From Membranipora membranacea (Eukaryota > Bryozoa > Gymnolaemata > Cheilostomatida > Membraniporidae), in contig OU612065.1 in assembly GCA_914767715.1 (NCBI GenBank), forward strand, positions 14,632,001 through 14,696,000: 64,000 bases of DNA, written 5' to 3'. How positions within the stretch are numbered: the stretch's first letter is position 1; each line of letters begins with the position of its first letter. The position numbers and the translations under genes were made by a program. This document shows, in pieces, positions 1-11,883 of the stretch. Under the pieces are notes generated by a model, which saw only the letters and a list, made by a program, of their open reading frames with translations, had not been told where the DNA came from and ran no database searches.

Positions 1-1227
1 TTATAAATTTATTGTTCTCAATATAGAGCAAATGAACATTCTCTTCATCATTATATCAGACTGAATATCTGATTGATCGACCTTTACTGTTCTTAGGAGC
101 AAATAAAAACAAATAATAGAGGTATAGTATGAGCTGAAGGTATCTGGGTACAATCATTCATAGAGGAGATATTGGTAATATCAAAAAGGATGGCCGGATA
201 AATGACACAAAAGCATGGAAGGGGGTATTGGGTGCAGCATCGACCTTTGCTCAGCCCCAGTGCGTATATGTCTCAAACTCGGTAGTACAAGTTTTGTCAC
301 ACACCAGAGTTTTAATACGGCTGTACTAATTCTGATATAAGTTGGATGATATGAAGGATTTAAGTAGTGCTCCTTAGTACCATGATGTAATCTTCACTCA
401 TGTCATTGGCACTAACTATGGCCAACTATCACTGAGATGCGGCATAGATCTAGTCTGAGATTTCACAGCCAGCAATTACACAAAATTATAGAGTGACTGG
501 TACAAAAGATGCCATTAAAAGCTTCAATGTTATACTACAGCGCAGCAGTGGCATAGATTTCTATTAATTCATCGGTCTGTGATTACACACAATATAAAAT
601 TTCAAGATGTCATGCTTGATTCAAGATTCTCAAGCGAGATCCCACTGAGATTTAAACTATGATTTTGTAAGTGATGCAACAGTGAGTCAGAATTTGTGAA
701 AACGCTTATTATCCCGGATTCAAATGACGATAAAAAACCATTCCCAATAATCACTAGTCCATATAATCAAGTTTTTTTTCCCTATAGCATCGAGCAAGCA
801 AAATTTAAAGAGATTGCCTTAGTATCATACTGATAGAAACTTGGCTCAGCTAGTGAGTATATAAATGATTAAACGATTCGGTGTGATACAGATTTGACAT
901 GTAAGTTTAAGACAATGACGAGTAAGAATAGCGATACTCTCTATTAAAAGATAACTTGGCGGCACTGTTATCTTAAGCACTGTCACCAAAGATATGAGAA
1001 TTGGTGATACCACCAACACCAAACCTAATACAGAACTTAATATGAAACTTACAACAACACCATAGATAGACAATAAAGCTAACAGCTGAATAACGAAGCA
1101 TTCAAATTTGCATGATGCCTGACTAAAACATAGCGGGTTTGCCAGCAGCTTGTTAGAGTTCGTTACAAGGGATGTTTAAAATTTTAGTTTTGAGGGAGGG
1201 GGGAGTGAGGCAGTTACGCTCGCTCAC
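1..1227. other. Non-coding flank, no gene recognised
   Basis: I see no exon with a recognisable product. A hydrophobic minus-strand reading frame near 846-1073 lacks family similarity and good splice context. If the exon at 1228-1427 is real, this stretch is the beginning of its first intron, which starts with a canonical donor at 1227. Confidence 0.4.
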
Positions 1228-1427
1228 CTGCCGGCCGTACTGTTGAGTAGAAGCTGATGTATAGGCTGGAGTCCGCCAGACGAGTTTTGTACTGCTGCCT
1301 GAGGTACCTGACCTGCTGACATCATCGCTGCCGCTGCCGCAGATGCGGGCATGGTAGCCATTGATTGTAAGGATTCATAGTATGATTGTAAAGCTGGGTT
1401 CTGAGGTACATATATGTATGAAGCCAT
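1228..1427 (-). CDS. Putative first coding exon of an unidentified Ala/Met/Gln-rich protein (partial)
   Basis: The open frame starts at the ATG at 1427. An in-frame TAG nine bases upstream supports this ATG as the true start. The 66 complete codons begin MASYIYVPQNPALQSYYESL, run through an alanine/methionine-rich stretch and end near HQLLLNSTAG. The frame then meets a strong donor (CAG|GTGAGC) with the exon ending at 1228 in phase 2, just before an in-frame TGA that would otherwise close it. This low-complexity composition is common at the N-termini of transcription factors and RNA-binding proteins. No domain is present in the exon and I do not recognise the family. Later exons would lie to the left, in or beyond 1-1227. 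It could also be a chance frame. Confidence 0.45.
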
Positions 1428-3210
1428 GTTGATCTAGTAAAATCAACAGGTTCACCTAAACACTGCCGATGCCACTTCCAGAAAAGTCAAGAGAGTTTGT
1501 GTTCTCAGGTCTATTGTTATAAATTCTAGACTAGAATATCTATGGTGAAGTAAAAGTCAAATACCTTCTCAGCATAGAAGAAGATGTGCGGTGGCTGATC
1601 TGTGTCAGAAGAGGTACTGCGCCAATCGTGGGAGACTAGCTGCCTTACAGGATAGCTAAGCTGTGCACAACCTGATCCGCCAAACTTTATATTAGCTCTA
1701 CCATTCAAACACCCTCATCAAATATAGAGGTAGAATAAAGCACTTTGGTCAACACACAGATGAGTTAAACCTATTTGTACAGTGACGCGCTCTCAAATAG
1801 GCAACTCAGTCCATTAGCTGGTATTAGCTTGCTTACATTTGAGATCCACCAGCTTGTTCCAATGTGAGAACTGTCGCCGAGTAAATATCATAGACTTTCT
1901 ATAGAGAGGCGTTCTATCTACTTCTCATCTCCTCTCGAGCCAGCAATAAAATAACAAACAATGCAGACGGACAGCAATAAATGAGTCGTCACTGTACACT
2001 ACCGAATGTCCGCTCTATTGACATAAATAGTATATAAACTGTGTAAGATTAGCTGTGTGCCACGGATCATAAAGCAACGCTTCTCCCCTATTTGCCCTCT
2101 ACGATCAAACTCTAAGATAAAGTGTCAGTCACAAGCAATACAAGCTCACCAATAACAATGCGAGTGGTGGTATCTTTATATATATAAAAGGAAGTAAAGC
2201 GATTCACGCTTAGGATTACCAGTGCTAGATGGGCCATAAAGCCTTTCATTTCACAATTTGTGCATGAATAAACAAACTCTATAAATTATCCAACCAATGA
2301 CAATCTAGCTTCACAATAAGCAGTCAATGCCCATTGGCTATATTTTATTCAAGAATAACATGTATAAATTTAATAGCGATTTTCAACAAATTTATACTGG
2401 TATTTATAAAAGATTATGAAAGTAACGTCTCAGGGGCAGTGAACGGGACAGAAAGATGCACATCAAACAAGAAAAGTATTAAAGAATTTCAGACAATTGA
2501 GGGCGAGCTAGCTTTCATTGAATTAGACATTCTTTCTAAAGGTTCTCAAAAGAAAGACTTATGTAACAATCACTAAAATGCACCAAGAATCAAAGTGCCA
2601 GAGCTGCAGTTAGCTAAATATACAGGCAGAAGCATCGCAATAGGTGTCTCAAGATATTGCTCAGTAGTTGCCTTGAATCGAGCTCAGTCAGCGACGTCAA
2701 CCAAACCGATCTGCCTCATCCAACAATTACTATATACTGCGTAGTCTGGTAAAAGAAAACGAAGATTGACTGAAATTTAACAAATTCAAACCTATTCATT
2801 TTTATCTGGGGATGACACATTGACACATCCATGTGTGCTATAGAATAGTTATTTTCAGTGATAAATTGAAGAGCAATCAATCAAATATTTCATAACCCAG
2901 ATGTCATTTATAATGCTGCATCATGGACAAATATTAATGATTATAACACGCTTTGACACCCTTAACAAAAATTGACTGTCTAATATTTCAAGGGTATTAA
3001 AGTTTGTAGTTTCTTCCCCTTGTTATGCTTCCCACATTCAGTTTAGTTTCTTTGAATTGTGATAGTGTGTAATCTACATGGCTGAGAACAATTGAAGTGC
3101 AGTTTGTTTGAGATAAATGATGCTAAAATGTTGACCATAAATCAATCAAGTCTGAGTTTACATCAAACATGTCCAATAAAGCCGAGTAAGAATAAACTTT
3201 GGGTAGAATT

Positions 3211-3270
3211 ATATCTGCGTGAATAATATCTGCGTGAATAATATCTGCGTGAATTATATCTGCGTGAATA
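3211..3270. repeat. 15-bp tandem repeat, four copies
   Basis: Four consecutive units of ATATCTGCGTGAATA are seen. The third unit ends in T instead of A and the others are identical. The array stops abruptly on both sides. It lies in non-coding DNA left of PIGG. Confidence 0.95.
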
Positions 3271-3536
3271 ATAACTCTAGGCCGTTTCTTATACTGCATC
3301 AAGGAAAAAAAGTACTATCAGTGTGGCTAAAACATTTCAAATACAAGACAACTCCATACAAGGTCTGGCATATAGAATTCATCAACTGCTAGTACAGACA
3401 AATCTCCTCTGCCCAATAGTTGGAATAATCGTAACAATTCATATTTTCATCAATGACGCTGTATGAATTCAGCCACTTCGTAATATCAAAATTTATGGTC
3501 CTTGTATTGATAAACATGTTGATCACATAATATCAA

Positions 3537-3589
3537 GCTACGACCATAGACATAGTCATAAATAATATTATTAAGTCTATGGCTACGAC
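3537..3589. repeat. Short palindromic element flanked by an 8-bp direct repeat
   Basis: A 37-bp AT-rich segment (3545-3581) has 7-bp inverted ends CATAGAC/GTCTATG. It is bracketed by two copies of GCTACGAC (3537-3544 and 3582-3589), which look like a target-site duplication. A related 32-bp element with the same ends lies at 44401-44432. The structure suggests a very small non-autonomous or deleted DNA transposon, but two copies are little to go on. Confidence 0.55.
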
Positions 3590-4320
3590 TAATATTTTAT
3601 TTATTTAGGTATGAATCAAGAATGTTAGAATAGGTTTTTTTTACTGATCTAGCACCAGGACTTTATTGCCTGTTTTCAGTTATGACTTTATCTCAACCCA
3701 CTTTTAATAGCTTCATTTTTTAAATATCCAAGAGTCATTTTATTAGAATAGCCGATGAAAATGAGCATCTACCTATAAACCATGTACACAGAAATTTAAG
3801 TTGATGGTCATGTCGAATTCAGTAACTTGCCAAGTTACTTTTTTTCATTTGTACGAGTCCTGACACATTTTAACAACCTACACTCTTCGTCATTTTGTTG
3901 TACATCTTTATTGTCATGTAGCGGTCAATTTAATCAGTGATGATACTGAAAACAATATTAAATAAGTCAATCGAGTCAAGCCAAGATTGTCATAGCACTA
4001 TGATTAAACACAAAAACTTTGCCAGTTTGAAAAAATTTCAGTGTATAAAAGAGAAGAACAATATAACACCAGAATGTTGACTAACCTTGATATAGCACTA
4101 TCATGATGGAGGGTTGTTACGTTTCATCAGTTTATGATCATTCATATGACAACAATGTTTTAAACTTGTCAAGTCCAATTTTTCCCAACTTTGGCCGAGA
4201 CCTGAATGAGAAAGAAAAATAAAGAATACTAAATTTGTCAATATTTTTTACGTTAATGTAACTTTCATATAAACAGTTCTCTTCTATTCATTTTGTGAGC
4301 GATAAATTTTCTTTCTGTAG

Positions 4321-7300
4321 TCAGTTTTTAAATTCACATCGCAAAAATTGTAGTTTCATGGCTTTACCTGTGGCTAATGTATAGAAGATGAGGTAAATGC
4401 TCAGTATTGTTACTTCAAAGAGAAGTTTGGGAGCAAACACTGTCCACACAAATAAGTGGTATCTTTCGATGATGATGAGGAATTGCAGCACAGACATATC
4501 ACAGAGCTTCATAGTCAAGTAAAACCACATCACATGCTGCACACCGCCAATGTGAAGATTCCTAAAATGACATTCAAACAATAAAACACAACAATGATAA
4601 GTTGATATACTGAACAGCTTCACCATGCGTGATCAAGAAAGTTAGGAGTTGTCCACACCTTGTTAAAGACAAGACAACCCTTAAAATTAATATGTCTCAA
4701 ATTAAATTCTGTTGTATAGCTAGCTATACATTTGCTGATTTTTACGTTTGGTTACGATTTACTGACACACTGTGTACATGTATAATAATTCATAGTGAGC
4801 CAGGTTTTTTGATGAGGTGACGATAGGAAAACAGATAATTATAAATGTGCTTCACCTTGATGTCAGGCTTCCTCGTATGGCATGGAAGAGCGAAATCATC
4901 CAGAATAAAGGACCTGCGTATGTGTTACACAGCATTAGAACAGCTTGTATGGCAGGGTTATAGCCCACCATGCCTTTATATCCTGCACTGACATCGATGG
5001 TACTCAGGCTATTTGAATTCCCCTGTGTAGAACACAAACTAGTATATTTGATGGGATTTATCCATGCATATAGTTGCAAATTTTTAAAGATAATTTGTGA
5101 TGAAGCTTAATAATCATCATCAGGAGGACAAACCCAAATCAAATTTTTTTTCTCTTGTAAGGTTAATCATATCGACACTATTAGATATTTCAGTATTTTT
5201 AAGGGGTTTACAAACATCCAAAATAAAATCCAATTCAACTATAAATACCCTTAAAAGACCTCAGACTGATCCACATACTTGCTAACAAATAAAAAACTAA
5301 TCAAGTTGCTATTTTACCTGGTTAAAGAAGGAAGCCTGGCCAAGCCAGTAATACACAGTGATCAGTAAGAGGCTATCAGATACTGAGACACACTGCTCCG
5401 TAACAATTGTAAGAGCCATCACAGGGATGTTCACAGTTCTGTGAAGGAGCAGGGTCAGCATTACCCAGGGCTTCCGTAGATGTCTCAGGTTCCCAACAGT
5501 CTCGCCATTCATTATGATATGGAGCACCACCAAGGCAAAGAGTATTATGCAGCAGATATAAACCGTGTTTGCCTCATAATATCCCCTAAAATCAGAGAAA
5601 AGAGCTATATATTAATGAAAATACATTCTCCAATTAGTATAGTATCACTACCATAGTATAGTTGTCTACAATAGTGGTTACAAACACCATCTTAAAGTAG
5701 AAGACAACACTGGCACCACTAAATACGTATCGAGATGCAATTGGCCTTCACCAGTAGGTAACATACTCAACCATAGAAATCCAAGGTATAAGCTTTGGAT
5801 CTGCAGCACAGGGCAGTCAGTAGCCCCTCCACCCTATGGCTGCAATAAACTGAATTAAGTTGAGAAGCTAATATAATCTCAAAGAAAATGCTTAATATTT
5901 GTTTTTTTAGAATGATTTTGTAACTGAGATGACTGTTTATATATTAAGATTCACACAACAGAAGATAACTGCTTCGATTTTAGAAAAAAATTATTTCAGA
6001 TATCATAAATTTCCAATAATATATTTATTTGGAGAGTACGGGTATTTGTTTTACTGAAACAAAATGGTGGAAGAGAGTTTGTAATTGGAATAATTAAAAT
6101 TTTCAAATTCAACATTAATTTATAACATCAAAATTTAGGAGGAGTACATCATTAGGCATCAAATTTCAAAATATAACTTTTGTGGTTGTCCGCCACTTTA
6201 ATAGATGTGCAACCAGCAACTCAAGCCCAATATTGTTTTAATGTCATGTAACACTTTGCAGGTCCTATATTCTGGATGATTACTTTCTTTGATGCCATGT
6301 ATTTAAAGGATGGCAAATTAATTTTCATCTTTTGTTCAGATTCTCACATACAGCGGTTTGATGCCTGGAGTGTCAGCTGTACAAACCTTTCAGGAAGCGA
6401 GGAGTACCCCATATCCTGTGATATGAACAGCATTGAAGCTACTCCAGCAACGACGCATAAAATGTTACTAAATGTGAGCCAGTCCATCAGCTCGTAAAAG
6501 AACCTGTCCCGGCATATCAGGTATAATATCACAGGGATAGAGATTGTTGACAGAGCAAGTTTTATGAATGACTGTTCTGGCCTGTAAAAAACGAGCACTA
6601 GTTATATTTCATAAATCAACTCATAGCTTAGATTCAGTGTAATCCGGAATCTGCCAGTTGAAATTCTTGTAGATGTTTTCAAATGATATATAGAGCTGAT
6701 TCTGACTATAGGTAAACAAGAGCTATGTTATTTTCCATTTCAGATTTGTATCGCAAAGTTGGATCACATTTCATGACAGACAAAGTACCAGCTATAACTC
6801 CCACTCCTAGTGCACATATCATATCATTTGGAACAGTTTAAAAAAACATTGAACTTACATATTGAGCCAGTCAGATACGTCAGAGAGATGAGACCATTTA
6901 TCACCCGTCTGATTCCATTTCCTGGCTAAAGTCATACAAACCAGCGCAACTAGTAGCCTGTAAGTACCAGCTTTCCCATAGGTTTGCCAGCAATGGGGAT
7001 TAACAGAAGCTACGAACAGGCCAATAACAAGCGTGGTGCTGAAGAAATACGCAATTTGGTGCTCTTCCTCAATGAAACTACTGGCAAGCAAAGAAAGACT
7101 GTGTACAAGGGAGAAACTGACCATGATCATCTCTGGTAGCCCAACTTTAGCTTTGAGTGTCTACAATGAGAAAAATGTCAATCAGTGTAAAATATGAACT
7201 ACCGGAATTAACCAAATTCATAAAGCTTCTACCTTTATAAAGTCTCTTAGCTTTCCAAAAAGGACATTTTCATGTGTAACTGTCAAGTCGAGAAATCAAA

Positions 7301-10300
7301 CATATAGTATGAAATTTAATATAATCTATCAGAACCAATATCATATATCAGAACCATACCAGTTCCAACCAACTTTTGGACAGAAAGGGGAATCGATAAT
7401 TATGATAGAGGTTCAATCCCACGATACTATCACAGAGTAAGGATATATCTATACTATACTAATATAACTTACATCAAATAATGATTCTTTTAGCTGAAGA
7501 AGCCTTGTTATACACACTGATATCATCATAGCTTGTACTACATTAGCTAGAATGCCTGTATAACCCACACACAGTACAGCACTAGCTGATTGGCTGGTAC
7601 AGTGTGTGATATGAGCTGATGATAGTAATAGAGATGTGACAATAAATACTGTTAGGACAGAGTAATCTGGCTTTGTGAGTGTACAGAACTGTACAAGGAG
7701 AGCCTGAAACAAAAACACAAGACAGACATTAGAAAACAAGGATAAAGCTTAAACAAAAAAATCATCCAGCAATAACTGGACTCCTTTGCTGAGCTAGCGT
7801 TGTTATTATTTGCAAGTTTTTTGCATTTGTAGCATTATGAGAAGTATCAAACTTTCCAATCTTATATAGAAATAATTAAGAATTTTTTTGCAGAGGTTGA
7901 AAATATGGGCTAGATGTCCACAAAAGAAATACTACGGTTGGTTTGAACCACTGACAAAACTTTCCACTCAGCCACATATGAGATGTAATATTGCGTAAGT
8001 GAGTAAGGTATGTTGGGGCTCCCTGCACACAATGCTGTCTTCAATTTCTTCAGAGAAAATAGAGCAATCTTCAATTTTAAAACTCTAATCTTTAGAATAA
8101 ATTCTTCAAAACAACTGGACTCGAGATAAAACTGCTGTACCTAAATGCCTGTGAGATCTGAGCCACCAAGTTTATTAGTTAATGAAGGTGATCCTTTTTT
8201 ATAGAAGAACAATGCACCTGGTGGGGCTCAAACCCAGGATCCTGTGATCCAAAATCAGTAACACTGATGGGTTTTGGCAGGGAAGGGGGTTTTGGTTTAT
8301 TGTTGTGTGGAGTTGTCTGTTCAAACCAACAAACCCAACCTGATTAGATAACTCCAAGTTGTTTGACTGAATCCAGTCTACTTGAAATGGGGAAATCTTG
8401 TATTGATTTTCATTTAGATCTATTCTTCAACTTTAAACCACTCAATCTTCAATCTCCAGTAAAATACGGGGAGCCCTTATGTTCCAGCAATCAACGTAGC
8501 ACCAACTCACAGTCAAAGTCATAATGAATCCAGAGATCATAGCGGTAACATCATAATCAACCAGTGAGGCAGCATGATGGTTCCTGATCTCAGTCATTAA
8601 CTCTGTGTATGATGATACTAATTTATGTATGCGCTGAGGATAATCTTCTCCTATCCTTTCCTTGTAAGATTTGTATTGGGACTGTAAAAGCTGGTATCTT
8701 GCTAATGATTGTTCTGAAAAAGACAAAAGAGGGCTGCAAATGAAATGTTGAGCTAAATTAATATACAAAAGTAAAATTTGATGAACAGACTCAGGTTCCA
8801 GTCTTACATCCCAATTATGCTAAAACATTTTTTAGCTGTTGAGCAAAACTGGGATGATAAATAGTGCTTACATGAGTTTAAAACTAGCTTTTCAGGGATC
8901 CAGAAAGACCTTTCTCAACCAACACAATACATATCTTAGCTTAATGGACAACTTAGAAGGTGTACTTACCTGATATAGCTGCGGTGCCATTTTTGTGTAT
9001 AAGCTGCATCAGTTGGTTACAATTTGTCACCACGGCATGTAGTAACTGACTAGGGGTCATCAAAGTTGACAGCAGGGATGTGACAGCTACACCTAGACTG
9101 TTCCTTGCAATCGGTGTGTTGAGTAGAGAGGACAGTGTTGGCAGCAAGTCGATCTGATAAATATCTTCCATCTCACCTGTAGCATGAGCATAATTATCTA
9201 ATGCCGGGATTCACCAGAAAAAATATCGGGAGCGACAACTGTCAACTCATGTTACTAATTTCGCCAGTGGGCAAACATGTGGTACTGAAAATATGAATAA
9301 TTACAACGAAATGTTGTAGGATTCCAAATAATATCCCCAGTATGCTACGGACAGCACCTTTTCCTTGCCGAGCTTGGTTATTGTAGGGTTGCTCAATGTA
9401 TAAAGACAAGCTAGTTGGTGCAGCATCATTATCATAGTCAAAGTCCATAATATATTGAATATGGTGAGACAACTCCAAAATAAAGCAGCAACCTGCAACG
9501 ATGACTTCAGTGCAGGTTTCCTGAGTTATTCTTTATGACAGACCAAGATTTTAGTAACAGCATCAATATTTGGCTGAAATAGTCTTGTAAATACGGCTAA
9601 ACAAGCCTGCAAAGATTTGAGCGAGACATTGTCAAGGTCAGCCAGCATTCGGTATTAAATTTAGCTTAATTTTTTACTCACCTTGTTGAAAAACACTTTT
9701 TCCAGATAAGAATATCATTGGAGTAGATACTTCGTTAGGAGAAACCCCACCATGGCCCCCTTGATCAGCCATCCCATGATCTCCACAAACAATCAGCAGG
9801 TAATCCTCAACATTCTACTAGAGAAAAATATGATGATCAAAAACACATCGGTGTCAATTTTCAAATAAGAAAGGAGAAAAAACAAGATTGTATTGATAAT
9901 TTAAATTGATACACACTTTGTTTTTGCAAGCAGCAGTACAAATCAAATTTTCCAGTTTAAACATTTTCATGATTATCAGTTTACCTGCTGTTGGAACGAA
10001 TCCATAATTTTCTCAACAATACCATCCATTTCACGAAGCTTTGGTGAAATGAGGGCACTACCAGGCCCTATCAGATGTCCGATGTGATCCAAACCAAGGT
10101 AGTGAAGCACCATCAGAGTCCAATCATCAGACTCAAGCTCTAAGTCGAGGTGACGAGTCACATTATCGTCTACCTAAAAATCAACAGTCAGTGACGGATA
10201 TGAATATGCTGAAATCTCATCAAAGGACTCGAAATAGATCCAGACAGAATGAAAGATAATTTGACTTTTCTATAGATAATAAACGAGTTTTGATGGCAAA

Positions 10301-11101
10301 ATGATAGAAAAACTAATTTGATGCTTCTTGGTTTCAGCAAAAATGCGAAACAGTAACCTCGGTGTAATCTGAGACAAAGAATGAAGTGGTGCCTTCAGAT
10401 CTGAGGAATGATGATGGAAACAGCTTGAGCCATGTGTCATCACCATAAAATACTGACGAGTAACCAGATGAATTCAGCTGATAGAGCAAGTTATCAGACT
10501 TCAACTCAGCTGAGTCAAAGTTCATTATCACATCCACAAATCCTGGTATGTCACCGCTTATAAGTGCCTAAAAAGAGCAAGATACATACATACAATCCAA
10601 TCTCATCGACCGTAATGCGATATATCAGGCATTATTCAAAGTAAACTGGAATTAGTGATATTGGTAAGCTCCACCTCTATAGTATTACTATAAAATACCA
10701 GATTTGATGATGGATAACAAGTAGACTTTATGCATATAGAAGCGATATTCCAAACAAACAAAATGTAAAATATAATATTAGAGATATCGATTAAGAATGA
10801 GGCATACCTTCACCCGTGGGAGGGTTACAGTAGGAGGATGTACTCTAGCATTGTATATAATCCCTTGACCTTTCTTTATGGCATCATAGACAAAAGGCCA
10901 ATCCTTGACATGGTCCAAAGTGACAAAGCCTGTCTTTAGTGCATCAACAACCATGAGCACCACTTTTCTAAATTTTGGTTGATCACAGCATTGCTCAGAC
11001 GAGTAGCCTAAATTGTGACTCTTGAGGGGGAGAAAACCCATGGTAAAGATGATTGAAGCCAACGGTATGGCCAAGGCTTGCAGAACCCATAAAAGTCTCA
11101 T
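4321..11101 (-). CDS. PIGG: GPI ethanolamine phosphate transferase 2 (PIG-G/GPI7)
   Basis: PIG-G adds a side-branch ethanolamine phosphate to the second mannose of the GPI precursor in the ER membrane, working with PIG-F. Exons: 11101-10808, 10567-10358, 10173-9985, 9814-9682, 9176-8970, 8713-8511, 7703-7473, 7160-6859, 6581-6348, 5587-5318, 5022-4856 and 4561-4321, about 890 aa (human 983). The N-terminus is a signal anchor. The alkaline-phosphatase-fold domain follows, with metal/nucleophile motifs VVDALK (D53), PPTVTLPRVK (T91), HYLGLDHIGH (about 192-201) and CGDHGM (D243/H244). The C-terminal half is multi-membrane and keeps family signatures such as SSFIEEEHQ, YYWLGQASFFNQGNSN, STIDVSAGYKG, TYAGPLFW and ERYHLFVWTVFAPKLL. 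The acceptor of the exon at 5587 is out of phase with the canonical donor at 6347, so that junction is unresolved. The gene is divergent from KRI1. Confidence 0.93.
8205..8295 (-). repeat. Degenerate tRNA-derived SINE remnant
   Basis: On the minus strand, inside a PIGG intron, there is a B-box-like GGGTTTGAGCCCC preceded by a tRNA anticodon-arm-like stretch (ACTGATTTTGGATCACAGG). This is the usual look of the 3' half of a tRNA-related SINE head. The A box is not convincing and boundaries are approximate. It is not an intact tRNA gene. Confidence 0.35.
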
Positions 11102-11883
11102 TCCACAGTAGGCTGATGTTCTCTGCTACACAATAAGTTTATTTGTCTTATCCTGTGTCTATGGCCCTGTAATGAGATGAAATCCGCAAACATGTAAATG
11201 TGGATGCCTTTAGATGCGATGCACTAACAAGGGTTTGGGAAGGAGTCAACACTTTGAACGCCCGGACTAGGTGTTGAGGATTATTGATATTATGACTGGT
11301 GATAATGAAGATAATAAAGCCCTAAAAAGAGATAGACTCTATATCGCAGCTTTACTGTAAAACCTAGCCTCATCCCTAAGCTAAGGTTTCATTTTTGTTA
11401 ACAGTAAGAAAACCTAGGTTTCACATTAGACTTCACTTGGACTCTAAGTCTTACCTTGAGTCTTACCAAACATGACTATCTATACTGTCAACAGAGAGAA
11501 CTCTCCCTGCTGCCAACAACAAGTTTACTTACCAACTGAACTGACTGGGAGATTCAGCCTTGATGGTATTAGAGCCCACTCCAACAAAATAACCATATAA
11601 GTTTGCTCCCACTCTATCTCTCTCAGAAGTTTAGGGCACAGTCAAAGATGATGGAATGACTTGGAAGTAGAAATCATCTGTTGAACTTAAAAATGTGAAC
11701 AAATTTTTTTTCTTAAGGGGGCTGCCATTTTGATAGTCTGAGATTTGATTTCCTTATAAATAAAAAAACGCTCAAGTGATATATTTTAATTTGTGGGTAG
11801 TATAGATTCTAAGGTCAAATCTGTAGCAATTCCAAGGTCATATCAAAGCATGAAATAGAAAAACATCCAGTTACACAGAAAAA
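11102..11883. promoter_or_regulatory. Shared divergent promoter region of PIGG and KRI1
   Basis: Only 782 bp separate the two divergent start codons, so both core promoters and 5' UTRs must lie here unless further upstream non-coding exons exist. I see no clear TATA box placed for either gene, which would fit housekeeping genes. The span is otherwise featureless. Confidence 0.6.

Larger units (their letters stand above)
1428..4320. other. Intergenic region, no gene recognised
   Basis: Between the putative exon on the left and the PIGG stop codon there are only short unconvincing frames. The stretch holds a 15-bp tandem repeat (3211-3270) and a small palindromic element (3545-3581). The part next to 4321 should contain the PIGG 3' UTR. 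Candidate minus-strand AATAAA signals exist around 3908 and 3600, but I cannot choose between them. Confidence 0.6.

Noticed and set aside
5765-5836. Possible extra PIGG exon (HRVEGLLTALCC...)
   Set aside because: It does not restore the frame between the flanking exons and has no counterpart that I recall in PIG-G.
9242-9498. Two overlapping minus-strand frames in the PIGG gene
   Set aside because: They lie between exons that already join in phase (9682 to 9176) and match nothing in the family.
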